A stretch of 64,000 nucleotides of DNA from Opeltia flavorubescens (taxonomy: Eukaryota; Ascomycota; Lecanoromycetes; Teloschistales; Teloschistaceae). Numbering within the stretch: position 1 is the first letter of the stretch; the number at the start of each line of letters is the position of its first letter. The notes under the pieces are model-generated. The model ran no database searches and was not told the origin of the DNA. It saw only the letters and a program-made list of their open reading frames with translations. The stretch covers positions 498,583 to 562,582 of the forward strand of contig KE546971.1 of NCBI GenBank assembly GCA_000442125.1, given 5' to 3'. Of the stretch, positions 43,890 to 55,699 are shown piece after piece. Both the position numbers and the translations under genes were made by a program.

Positions 43890-45488
43890 CACGATAAATG
43901 ACTGAGCTGGAGGAGTTTGGCCATCAACGGGCTGTCGTCAAAACATTGAATTGCAGCTTGGACGATGTAGGATATAGGCTTGTCGTTTAATGCACGACTG
44001 CCGCAAGCGCTGCGAGCTCGTCGCATATTGGTACGAAGTATTTCGCGGGATGCCAACCCAAGGACCCTCGCTGGACCCCATTCCCCATCTCCCATTTCCT
44101 ATATCGCATATACGCAGCTTATCACTAGGCTTTCGTCGTCAGTAATACGCGCGCCACGAGGGCAAGGCAGCATTCGCCTCCGTATCTTTATTGGGAATAT
44201 CATTTCTTTCCGACCGTATCGGATTATCAATTCAAATAGCAATCCCACGATATACTAACAGCCTCGAAAATCATCCGGATGTAGCACTCTCACCAAATTC
44301 TTCCTTGTGCACTTACGTTAGTGAACAAACCTCCAGGATTTCTGTCTTGACAATGGCGTTCCTATCTTATAGTGTTATATACCGTTTTGAAAGACTAAAA
44401 AACAGCTAAATGGCATAGTGATATACATTCGCTGTCTTGTAGAATTTCCTCAGCTTTCAACGCAGGAGCGATTTTCTCTTTTCTTCTCCCGTTTCCACCA
44501 CGTTACAGTCAGTCGAGGATTTTAAGCTTTTTAATATCTGATTGCGCTGCAGCAAACAGTGAAACGGACGGTAGGTGCCCCCTATCGGTACTTTAAGTCA
44601 CGAAATGTTTGCCAATTTTAGCTGCAATTGATGGGAAGGGCTCTTTTCTACTCGAAGTTCTCGTCGATTTTGGTAATCGGGCATAAAGGGTATTCGGAAT
44701 AAGAGCTCGGATGAGGCGGAACAAGACATCGGGCTCTTTGATATATTTCGGAGATTTAGCGAGTAAAGTTATAATTGTGTTTCCTCATTGGCAGTTAAGA
44801 TCAAACGTTCGTTTTTATCGAAGTCCTTTTGGACTTTGATGGAGAAAAATGAATTGAAAGGGTAAAGCGCCGGTTAAACTTCGGGCCAATGCCCCGGAAA
44901 GGTCCAGCACGTCCCGTTGGGGCAAAAATGATTCGCAATGTGGAGGCCTACGGTAACCGCTAAACCTGGCCCCTAAAGGTGGTATTTAGCCCCTAAAGTG
45001 GGAGCTTAGGCGGGAATCCTACCGCCTGCCGTAGGCCCTCACATTGCGAACTATTTTTGCCCCAACGGGCACGTTAGCTCAAAATAGTCCAGCCCCCTTC
45101 TTAGTCGTTGCATTTGGGATGCTTCCTACTGCCTTCATTGAAATTATTCCCCGTATCTCAGACTGTCAATATCAATCATGACTACGGAAGAAGAGTGCCA
45201 GTGTCTATCATCAGATCGGTTTGCTGGGAGACAGGATTCAAGTAACGCATACATAATCAAATACCCCCAAGTTTTGGGTGATCCAATTTGAAACCGTTCA
45301 AGGTGATTAACGAAGATCTCTTTTTACTCTTACATACCTCTGTCGTCTAAAAAGGAAAATCACCCAACCCGTTATTGCCAATGTCTCCACACAGAGAAAT
45401 GAAAAGTCTAGATCATCCATCACCCTTCCCCCTTCCATACCCTCCCAACCACCCTTCCCACCTCCCCACCACCTCCATCCAATCTTCA
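43890..45488. other. Gene-poor interval containing a MITE
   Basis: About 1.6 kb between two minus-strand genes, AT-rich around 44400-44850, with a single small transposon-like element at 44913-45069. No protein gene is supported. Confidence 0.5.
44913..45069. mobile_element. 157-bp MITE-like element with terminal inverted repeats and CACGT target duplication
   Basis: The ends are inverted copies: the outer 17 bases CCCGTTGGGGCAAAAAT match exactly, and homology extends to about 42 bases with a few mismatches (through TTCGCAATGTG and GGCCTACGG). It is flanked on both sides by CACGT (44908-44912 and 45070-45074), a 5-bp target-site duplication. The interior has no coding capacity and contains two CCCCTAAAG direct repeats. 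This is the form of a non-autonomous DNA transposon; the superfamily is not assigned. Confidence 0.82.
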
Positions 45489-48400
45489 CTATTTCTTCCT
45501 CCTAGCCCTTTTCCCCGCCCCCTCATCCTCCTCCTTGGCCTTAACCGTAGCTTTCCTCTTCCGCTTCCCAGCCGCCGCAGTCGCCGCTGGTGTCTCTCCG
45601 CCATCCTCTTCCCCCAAATCAGCAGCATCCATATCCCCAAACGGCACAGCAGCTCCGTCATCAACCTCCCTTCCCTTACCCTTAGCCTTAGCCTTAGCGC
45701 GAGGTTTCCTCGCTGCTGTTGCTGCTTTTGGAGCTGGTTGGTCGTCATTGTTCCCCTCCGTTGTCTCAGCCTTCGTGGCCGATTCTTCGGAATCTGGGAT
45801 TTCTGTTCTCTTCTTCGCTGCTGGGGTTTTTCGAACTCGTTTTTTGGGTGGAGGAGGAGGGTCGGCATCGTCCTCAGCAGTGGCGGTGTTATCGTTCTCG
45901 GGTTTGGCTTTTTTAGCGCGTGGTTTGCGGGTCTTGATTTGTGCTGGTGTTGGTGCTGCGTTGGTGGATACTTCGCCGGCGGGGTTGGGAATCGAGGTAC
46001 CGGTTCCTCTGTCCCTAGCGTCGGCGGGTTCTGCTTTTGTTGCTCGTGGTTTTCGGGCTGGTTTTGGTTTTGCGGCGGCTGCTGTGGTGGAGGGTCCGGG
46101 TGTCCTACCCCTTTTTGGTGGGGCTGGTGGTGGGTTGGGGGTTATGGCAAGGCTTGCTGGTGCCGAGCCCGATCTTGTAGCTCTTGTTGCTGTTGATGCT
46201 ACTGCTGGTGCAGCAGAGCCAGATCTGTTTGTGGCTGCTGCGGCGACGGAGGCTTTTGGAATAGCTTTATTATTAGCTGCAGTCTGCTTAGTGGAGGCTT
46301 CTTCCGCGACTGTTTGCAAGGTCGATGGCTGTGGAGTACGGCTACCGCGTGCAGTTGCCTTCGTGGTGGGACGAACAGCTCGCCCTTTCGACTTTGGTGG
46401 AGTCGTCGAGGTATCGTCATCAGTCGCAGCCTGGGTAGGTCGCTGTGTTGCCTTTCCTTTCCGCTTCGTTGCGGCTTTTTGATATCTGCTCGAGATGTAG
46501 TCCTGGTCAAGACCAAACATTGCTTTGTCAGGTCTGATCATGATTGTCTCGAAGTTCTCGACTGATGTCTTGCAATCTTTAGCATGTGCCGCTCGCCCCT
46601 AGGAACACTCATACATCAGTCGCTTGTTCTGCCTATTTCGAAATGCACTTACCGCGTCGCTTAGTTCGTTCATGATATGGTGACACTTATCACATCTTAG
46701 CCTCTCAGCATGTTCCCCTGGCTTATGGCTCATTGAGTCGTTGGACTTTGGCTTCGGTTCTTCGTAATCTTCCGTTGGATTTGTTCGTGTTGCCGTCTCT
46801 CGCAAACTCTCATGACTAGACTCCCGCATGCGCGTGCGATCGAAAGAAGTATTTGGGTGCAATTTGATATGCTCGTCACATTGCTGGCTCTCGAGTAAGC
46901 TGCGAACCATGATTTACAAATTGGACGTTTTACCTTAGGGGTCAATAGTCCAAGTGGACAGTAGCAACCGGGTTTGCTACACTGCTGAAAGAGTCCCTCG
47001 TGACCTGAGATATGTTTTATGACTGCCTTTGATCTTGTTTAGCGCTGATTGGAGTTAGCTATGCAGCGTACCCACCAGATGCGACGGATAGAGACTGCGG
47101 TCTTCCAGATTCTCTAGGCAGCCTTCCTGCGGGCAGCTCCGTGGATTAGGTGTGGCGTGCGAGCGGTAGTGCTCCCGAATCTGTTTCAAATCAGATCAAC
47201 TGGAAGGAGGTCTTGTGCGAGGAAAAGCCTTACAGCGTCCTCGGCTGCAGGAGAGGACTTGATGAAAACCATCCCGCACACTTTACAGGACTCCTCACGG
47301 AGCAGAATTTCGTCTTCCGCATGGTCGAGACGCCTTTGTAGACGGTCTATGTCAGGAGTGGTAGCTCTTCGTGAAGGGCTAAGTGCTGAGGTGAATGAAT
47401 TTCTTCCAGGGCTCCTGTTAGCAGAGAGCGGTTGCGCAAAATCTCGGACCGTGGAGAAGGACCGAAGGGGAGACTGAGCTGGCTGAATACTTCGATCTGG
47501 ATCTAAGCTGGAAAGAGCCCCGAAAAGGGGCTGGGGCTTGTTCGGACTACGGTATAGGGCTTTCACGGCCTGGTCTTCAATTCGTTTTCGCCGCATGTTC
47601 TCGGCAGTATCCCTCATTCTTATCGTGGTTGAATCATTGGACTCTTCCTGTTGCTCATCAGATGATCTACTCGAATAACAGATTTGGGATCGTGGGACGC
47701 ACATAGTCTCCAGGATATATAGCAATTGCATCGCCGTCAATCTTGTACAGGATCTCAAGCATGAATTGGATAAATGAATGCTTCAGTCCCCATTGAAGCC
47801 ATTCTTTCTTACCCCCGGTAGGCGTTTCACGTATGACATGGAGTAGGATGCCTTTGGGAGATATTCGTGGATCGATGTCGAGTAGTGCCTTCGATATGGT
47901 GGCTAATTCAGTCATGATGCTTTCAGGCGGTACACTCCACTCTGATGCGCCATTGTCTCCTTCCTCTACTTCTCCAAGGGCTGATGTATCCCAGATCTCA
48001 GCCTCCTTGCCACTCTGAGTTCCATCAAAGACCCGGATCTTGTTCTGCGATCAAGGTGTATGAGTCCAAGAAAGCCAATCTGTATCGGACTGACACTTAC
48101 GAAGATTTTGATCGCCCAGACGTCTTCGTCAGGTACCAGCCAGTTTCCCATTATATCCTGCCGCCACCATTCTTCGAGCGTTTTATGCTTACCGTGAGGC
48201 TTCATGTATCCGTCCTTGCTTTCTGATATCACAGTCAATAGCTCTCCTCCATCTCGGAAGGCCCCTGAAGGACTAATCCTAAGGCATAAATCCCCTTCGG
48301 TGTCCGGATATAGTTCTGACCTGGCTAATTCGAAGAACCGCGCTATTGTATGAGGAACCTCATATCTGAACAGTGTGGCTCTGGCTGGCCTGTGGACGAA

Positions 48401-49875
48401 AATAGTACCTTCGGCTCTTGCCATGCCTGGGTCAGATTCAGCAAGATTCAAATGATATTCAGCTGATATCAACCTACTCGGACTCTTCTGACTTGGACTA
48501 GCTTGCGGTCTGTCGAGCACTAATCGGTTCGAAGGCCATATCTTGATTTTGCCAGGCTTAACACCCGCTTGTCTATCTCTGGTCGTGATGAGACTGAGTT
48601 GCTCTTGTATTTCAGCGCTCAACAACTGACCCACACCACGTACGAGATGAAAAGTTTGACCGTCAGGCAATTCCATGTCGAATTCGTCTTGGTTACTGAA
48701 GGCCGAAGGCGGGAAAAGTAAGTCAAAAATAGTGTTCGCGAAGATGAGACTATTAATTGACGTCTGCCCCTTATCCTCCCATCTATGCCACTCTGCTAAT
48801 ATTGTCAAGAACCCCATATCTGATGCCTCGACCTTCAATTCCCTTGAATCATCGCAATTGCAGTCAAAGCTGCAGTGGTTTTTCTCCGTGCGCACACGGA
48901 TCCTGGGCTTTGGATCACCTCCTTGGAGGATTGGCAGAATTTCCTTTTCGTATATTCTTCTTGATGCATGATATGATCTATGGCCTCGTAGAGCCATGGC
49001 GTAATCGGTTGCTGCGGTACCATTGCTACCTTCAACTTCTACGGTATACTTCTTTTGGGCGGCGGAAGTTGACGGATATCCAAAAATCTGCCAATCATGT
49101 AACATGAGTGCTTCCGCAAGATCGCAGAAGGATACAAAAGAGTAATCTTTGAGCCACAAGCCAGCTTTATGACCATATATCAGGGTTCTAGGGCGTAATA
49201 TGAGCCTTAGCTTGGCACTAGGCTGCTGAGCTGCAGCAGCAGAACTGGCGAATGCATTACGGAGTCCACCGCCACCATAGCCCTGATTGAGAGCGTGCAT
49301 GGCGAATGCGTGACGTATTCGCTGGTCCAAAGTCATGGCTGTTGACTCTTCTTCATCTGATCCGTCGGAAATCCCTATCTCATCAGCGAAACGCAAGGTC
49401 TTCTGCTGGCGCTCAGGACTAAAGGAGCCGGAATAGCCATTTTGCAATACTGGAAAGAGTTGAGTATCCTATGCCGCCTGAAGGAGAGGTGTACCTTACT
49501 TGAACTACGGGCCATATTTGAGTCGATCTTTGCTCCACCATTCATGAAGATCGAGTTGCCGTTCATGTTGTTGAATCGACTAGGCGTTGGAACCCTCCCT
49601 GAAAAATCTAATGTTCTAGGTGGACGTTCGCTCGTAGCTGGGAAGCCGAAAACACTCTCCTCATTGCTCTCGTCTCTAGTACGGTCGATCGCATGTAATG
49701 CACCTGTAAATGCTACATGCTGTCGTCTTGCAGTATTTCGCAATGGCCCTACTTCTTCACCAGCACTGAGCCTTCGTGTAGGAGCTTTAGGGCGATGTCT
49801 TATGGTATGCTCTGTCCACGGGATCGCTTGATCATTCCTTGACCCTGAATCGCTGCACTGAGGAGTAAAGCTCAT
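45489..49875 (-). CDS. Unrecognised ~1,333-residue protein with several atypical zinc modules and basic C-terminus
   Basis: Eight exons whose phases all agree: 49875-49500, 49449-48101, 48044-47703, 47647-47234, 47180-47072, 47004-46934, 46883-46653 and 46598-45489. The N-terminal half is globular and unknown (AKLRLILRPRTLIYGHKAGL, CSFDCNCDDSRELKVEASDM). From about residue 815 come Cys/His modules in sequence: SCKVCGMVF with IREHYRSHA; CPQEGC with YPSHLVGHEG; QCSKPGCYCPLGLLTPKQCD followed by EHIKLH; and LRCDKCHHIMNEL with AAHAKDC. The last ~350 residues are basic AT-hook-like repeats (TRKPRAKKAKP, ARKPRAKAKAKGKG) ending KRARRKK. A nuclear, nucleic-acid-binding role is inferred. An ATG at 46910 could suggest a separate downstream gene, but it lies inside a predicted intron. 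The exact 3' splice site of intron 3 is the weakest point. Confidence 0.65.
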
Positions 49876-50418
49876 GGTTGTCAGTACTTCACAGCCTTCT
49901 GCAGGCTCTATTCCTGTGACGTCGTGCTGGTTTGTTATTATGGATAAGGCCAAAAAGAAAGTTCGCGACTTGACATGAAGAGCTCGGAATGTGTTTTCCC
50001 GTTGCTTTGGTCACCCGAGGAATGTGAAATAGCTTAGTAAAGCTTGAGCCACCGACCATGTATACGGCAAGTACGAGAAGAGGATTTTTTTTAAATATGT
50101 TGAAAATAGAAATCGAAAGACTTGACCAACATTGCATTCAAGAAACAGAACTATACAAAATAATAATCTAATTGGAGATATGTGATCTTCAGTTCCTCGA
50201 AGCACCAAACCTGCCTCATATCGACTGATGAGATCCGTCGACTTTCCAGGTCCTCCTATCCCTTGACTAGGCATCACTTGAAAGGGGGAAATTCTCAGGT
50301 CATTACACACAGATCTGTGGTCTCCCCAAATGATCAAAGTCTCACTTCGGGCCGTTCAAGCTGCAGAACGCATCTTATCAGTTGACAGTTTCTCGTTGCC
50401 CTCGACTTAGACTAGGTA
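49876..50418. other. Intergenic region
   Basis: 543 bp between two tandem minus-strand genes, holding the promoter of the zinc-module gene. No element recognised. Confidence 0.4.
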
Positions 50419-51921
50419 CTAAGCAGTGGCAGTGGTCGCATTTTCAGTCTGGTTAGACGGATTAAGAACAAGTATACTCGAAGGCGGATTGTGTGTTTTG
50501 TCGACATGGTTCCAGATGACGCTCTTTCCACCACTCCGTTGCCAGCCTCGAGCATACCTCATCACTTCGCCTATAGCTGGCGTACCGTACTCTTCTCGAA
50601 TCTGGTTGGTCGCAATTGCATCTGCAATTAGACCAGCTGCCAGAGGTGCAGCTATCATCGAAATTAGCCGTGGTTTTCGAAAATCGGACATAAATGTTTG
50701 ATAGACGCACCAAAGGAAGTTCCTGTGTCAATTCTGATATTTGAATTTGAATCATGGGTAGCGCACTTGATCTGTACCCCCGGAGCAAATACGTTCCAGC
50801 GATCAGCGAACGGTTTGACAAGACTCTGTGAGGTTCGCCAGAGTCTTCCTCTGTTGTCAACATTTGAGACTGCAAGAACTCTGTTCATATTAGATTTTAC
50901 TGCAAAGATTGCAGGTGCAGTATCTATGTCAGCTCTCAAACGGCCCATTCTGTCTGTTTTTTGTGCTGCGTTGCCTGCGGCGAAAAGAATCAGGGCTCCG
51001 ATTGCATCAAGCTCTTCGACTTGTCTCCGGACTCTTCGCCAATGCGACCAATAGCCACCTCGGTCGATGTCTTCCATTCTAACGGGCTCTCTGGAGCCCC
51101 AGGAGACAGTTACGATGCTTCGGCCCTGCCTGCTGTTCTCAAGAATGTGATCGGTTATGGTTGAAAAGATCTCGCATGTGGAGGTTGGACGAAGATCAGG
51201 CATCTTAACGACGACTAATGTGGAAAGACGCGAAGACCCATATAGACCACCGGCAGCTTTTGAAGCTACACATGTACTGTGGCCTGGAGCTCGTGAGGAA
51301 GGAGCTTCGGTCTCGATATCATTGCCTGTGAACTTCGCTCGATTGGTATACACCCATTCGACGGGACGGCCAGCGAAGTCGATATGCTGAGGGTTGATCC
51401 CGAGCTCCGCATGATAGATGAAGATCTGTTTCTGTACATCTGATCGGTATACATAATCGTGATATTGAGTGAGAGGTTCAGGGCCAGGAGGCTGGGAAAT
51501 AAATCTCAACTCTTCAGTTGCTAAATGTTGGACTTGGTAGTCTGCGAACTGCTCTACTAATGGCTCATTGGCGAAAATATCCTCGATCTATTTCATGTTA
51601 TTCTTCTGTTTGATGTTTCATAGAATCAATTATGGGGCTTGTGGAGACACGGACCCACTGATGCTTTTTCAGCTCGCCAAAGCCAGCTTCGGAGAGGGAA
51701 GCTCCCCAGTAGGTGGGAACAGGTCTCTTCGGTCTCGTGGAAGCATAAACCTTCTCTGGATAAAGGGCAAGGCGTTTTATAAGGAGACCCAACTCGTTTC
51801 CTTGTTCGTAACTAAGACCATCTATAGGGAAGATGATGCATTCAATATCAATGGCAGAAACGACAGATAAGAGTAAGGCAAAGCTGGCGCACAAGATCTG
51901 ATAGACTATGGTGACGTGCAT
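50419..51921 (-). CDS. Subtilisin-like (S8) secreted protein with altered catalytic motifs
   Basis: Exons 51921-51655, 51587-50711 and 50651-50419, with introns of 67 and 59 nt, give 458 residues. A signal peptide (SFALLLSVVSA) leads. Splicing of the last intron restores GTSFAAPLAAG, the Ser motif of subtilases, and the oxyanion Asn is in ILFAAGNAA. The Asp motif, normally DTG or DSG, reads AELGINPQH, so the catalytic Asp appears replaced by Glu. The His motif, normally GHGTHVAG, reads GHSTCVAS. No clear inhibitor-type propeptide can be recognised. It may be a weakened or non-catalytic subtilase homologue. The first intron (donor GTCCGT) is inferred from frame and is uncertain. Confidence 0.75.
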
Positions 51922-53311
51922 GACTGACCTCTACGTCTCTAGCGGTCGAAGAGTAATTATCAACATCAACCAGAGATTCTCTCCTCGTCTCAAGCTGCTC
52001 TTATGCATGCCAGTGTCGCGATTGAGGTTGTCAGGCGTTTGCTGGGACCTACCGCTTTGGTAAAGAAAACCCTTGCTGTCAGAGACGTGATAGGCCAATA
52101 CTGTTTTGGCGCCACCATTGAGTCACTACATCTTGTGCCACTCGAACGATACATCCACGCGGTCGCGGGATCAACCTCGAGGAAGGATCATTGTAAAGCT
52201 CCACAAAGTGAAGGCGCGCGACTTGGAGAAGGGCTGTAGCAACGATAAGACATCTGTGCGTCCTGTATGGACCAATTCCGAGCATGCTCGTTTTCACACT
52301 AGACACACCGTGATCGTAACAAGGTGGGTTGATTCTGGATTGAGAGTGGGAGGCCTGAGACGTGATAAGCGCCGGGGCCATGGAACAAGTGCTGTGTGAT
52401 TTAGGATGGCAGCCTCCGGTACGATCCTGTATGGATAGTGGCACACTCTGAGGTGTTGAGTACTGCGCTGTTGGAGAAGTCAATTGAACGAATACGCAAA
52501 TTTGGAGAATATCTCTCACCTTGTAGAGGCACAAAGAGGATACTAGGACACAGGACCTGGAAGCCTCTGATCAACAACATCGCATACATTGTCTTATCAA
52601 CCTGTACATCCAAATGAAACCGAAGTGTATCAGTGCATAGTGCGGCTAATGGCATCTGACAGCTCGGTTGGTGATCGGACATTTGATGCACCAATGGCAC
52701 TTTCCGTCCGCTAGGAATTGGAACACAGGCTGAATTAACGCATGGACCTCTCGGAACGCGTTAGATATCAGATCCAGACATGCAATTGGCAGCATTAGAT
52801 CCATGAAGCGGATAATAAGCCGTCTCTATTTAAGATTCAGATCATCCTGTTTGGTGACACATGCGCAAGTGTGGTCCAAGCGCCAGGTTGCAGTCCGCGG
52901 AAAGAGGTCGAGGGATACCGGGACATCGATAATGCGAAAACGTACCACATTTGCCGGAAGGTGTTGTTTGTAGCTTGATTGTCTTACCTTGGATCTTTTT
53001 ACTCGCAGCTGATCTCCTCTTCTCGCTTCAACTCACCCTCCGTGTATTCATCATGATGGTCATGTCACGGAGTTATAGAATTCATTATTCCGATACTCAC
53101 TTTACCATCTTGGCTGGTCCGTTGGCGGTAATACGTATTGCGTAACAGACTAAGAAAAGATAGGATGGAAAAAAGGGTAATTCCCATTATGATAGGATAG
53201 GACAAAGTTGTCCTGACTCGCTCATGCTGCTAAGAACCCAAAGAAAAAGATAACGAGTCAAAAGTACCAATGTAATCTTCAAAGTATCCGTGATTTCTAT
53301 AACTCAGCTTT
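51922..53311. other. Long intergenic region
   Basis: About 1.39 kb between the S8 and P450 genes, both on the minus strand. Scattered short open frames on both strands lack family features. An 18S-rRNA-like string at 52171-52192 is judged coincidental. Confidence 0.4.
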
Positions 53312-55097
53312 CTACGTCCTACTGAATTTGAATTGGACATTTGGGCCGTCCCTCGTCGCCACAAATATATCCCGAGTCTGGAATTCTTCCTCATTTCTTC
53401 GCCCCCACATCAGCTCAGACCTACCGGCTCCCAAATTGTCACCTTCAACAGCTTGGACATCATAGAAGAAGAGGATTTTGGCCATTGCAATGCTCATCTC
53501 AACGTACGCTAGCTGCTTGCCAGGGCAGCTACGAGACCCAATCGAGAATGGTCGGAACGCGGCCTCACAAGCGGCAACACTTGAAGTCGTTACACCGGTT
53601 GCCTGGTCAGGGATCCATCGCTCTGGGGTGAATGCAGATGGCTCACTGAACACCTTCTCGTTGCGATGGAGAGAATATGGGGCTACCCCCACATTCGTGC
53701 CTTCTGGTAGGAAATGACCGTCGACCGTGAGACCGCCAGGAAGCACTTCTCGATACAAGTCTGCAGTCACCGGCGGATTCAACCTCATAGCCTCATTGAT
53801 GAAGGCACGCAGATATTGGCAAGAGTTGAGCTCTGAACCTGACCGGATATCATCTGCGTTGCTGAATGTTGTGCGAATCTCACTAGCCAGTTTCTCGTAC
53901 ACTTTGGGGTTCCTGGTCAGGTAAAAGAACATGGCGGTGAGCACTGTCGACGTGGTATCTGATCCCGCAGCCAAAAGCAGATTGCTTTCGTCGCGCAGTT
54001 CCTGTCTAGTGTACCCTGGACCTCCAGTCAAGGGATCCTTGGCCCGGAATAGATGATGAAATATGTCTTTGCGAATCTCTCCTGTCTCAAGCTGCTTCTC
54101 TTGAGACTCCTCCTCTTGCTTAAGTCTCATCGTCAAACAAGAGTCGCTGAAATTTACGAACATTTGAGCGCTTTTTGGACGGGCGAGATCGAATAATCTA
54201 TCCAGGCCTCGAGCCTTAAGCCATAGCCATAGTCTGAGGAGAGGGGAGCTTGCGAACTACCACATAATTAGGGTGATGATGCTGCGATTACTGCTAGTGT
54301 AGCCTTACGTAAAACATGAATCCGGCGTAGGCTACTATCGTATGTGGGATCGACTTCAGTCCATTGTCTTCTGGTTCTTTAATGTCGAAAGATCTGGCGT
54401 ATAGCAGCTCACCTGGCAAATGAAGGCATTAGCTAAATAGCTGTACCGATATCTATGAAAATGAAAGATGGTGCGGCAGTTGTACCGAGGATATCGAAGA
54501 CGAGGCGATCAGACCAATCGGCCATATTTCTAGGCTTTGACCATCCATCGTTGGTACCAATAAGTTCGCACCAACGATCAACATGTTGAATGATGTACTG
54601 CTCAGCAGTCTTGACTGCTTTGTCCGAGAAGGCGGCATTGAGTATCCTCCTCTTGCGAGCGTGTCTGACCTTATCAACGCAATTCCAGGTGTTGCCTCCT
54701 CTGATTCCCCGCGGATACATTTTGTAGAAGTCTCCCTTCCTCACGTTCGCATTGCCTTCGTACGTGTCTCGGTTGGCTTGAGGTGAATTGAAGATCAACC
54801 CATTGGGCCGATCGCGGAACACCGATCCATAGATTTGGTGGCATTGCCATATCCAGATATGACGGTCTCCTCGAACAGTATGGATGTAAGCAGGCCAGGC
54901 GGAGATTCTAGACCAAAAAGGCCCCGGATACTTTGCCAGAGGATGGAAGTAGAGGCAATAAACCAGGCTTCCGACATACTGCGTGAACGTCAGCCTGCAT
55001 TTCTGATGCAACCAGGAGGGAGCCGAACGTAGAACACAAACGACAAAGCAAGCAAAGCGAGACCTGTCGAGGGATTCATCTCGTGGATGTCTGTCAT
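53312..55097 (-). CDS. Cytochrome P450 monooxygenase (fungal, microsomal)
   Basis: Exons 55097-55029, 54978-54486, 54412-54309 and 54256-53312, with introns of 50, 73 and 52 nt, give 536 residues. An N-terminal anchor helix (TGLALLALSFVFYYVGSLVY) is followed by the proline hinge FHPLAKYPGPFWSR. The C-helix region is KVRHARKRRILNAAFS, the I-helix oxygen-activation motif AAGSDTTST, the K-helix ExxR in NEAMRLNPP, the PERF-like FTPERW and the heme loop FRPFSIGSRSCPGKQLAYVE. All key residues are present. It resembles fungal secondary-metabolism P450s of the isotrichodermin-hydroxylase type, but the substrate is unknown. It is divergent from a membrane-anchored alpha/beta hydrolase gene 602 bp away. 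Confidence 0.92.
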
Positions 55098-55699
55098 GAC
55101 TACAAGATTATAAATTTCCCGTAGACGCACATGCAGTGACAAGGGCTAGACAACGAAACAGACAGGCATTCTTATATTACCTATATGATGTGAGACCTGC
55201 TTACTTCTCTCTGACGCCAATCAACTCCTCGACATGGTTACACGACAGGCTGACAACATGCAGCCCCGCATTCGATTATGTACCGCAACCTATCGGATCT
55301 CGGCTTCTGGGGAACATAGATTGGTGATAGAAGTCCTTTCGCTGAGTTTTGTCATTCAACCGTAATTCTTATCCATTAATGCTCGTTTTCTGAGATAGCC
55401 ATAAGAGCACTGTAATCAAGAAAGGCGGTGTATCAACTTCTTGCGATACACTATTTGCTAAATCGACATTTGAGTAACCACGGAAAGGATCCTCCCGCAC
55501 GGCCCGCCGTAACGTTAAGTTGAACCACCTTCTCGCCCCTGAAAATCTCACACTTTTAACACGTGAATCAGAAAACCATGATAAAATAAATGGCCAAGTT
55601 AACTTATCCGACACAAGCGTATTTCATTCAGCAGTAGACTTTCTTCTTCGAACATAAGGCGTCAAGAGTGCACTCCGCTTCTCCGATCTATGCGAGAGC
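55098..55699. promoter_or_regulatory. Divergent promoter region, P450 / alpha/beta hydrolase
   Basis: 602 bp between opposing start codons; candidate shared promoter. No known operator recognised. Confidence 0.4.

Noticed and set aside
45535-46482. Plus-strand 315-residue open frame opposite the basic C-terminus of the zinc-module gene
   Set aside because: Low-complexity Ala/Gly/Val translation created by the GC-rich repeats of the minus-strand gene; no ATG-proximal gene structure or family features.
46599-46910. Separate gene starting at MVRSLLES (46910)
   Set aside because: The ATG falls inside a 50-nt in-phase intron and the zinc module continues across the junction, so a single larger gene is favoured (kept as an open question in the findings).
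52171-52192. String ending GAGGAAGGATCATTG resembling the 3' end of 18S rRNA before ITS1
   Set aside because: Only about 14-20 bases match and the flanks are unrelated to rRNA or ITS; probably chance.
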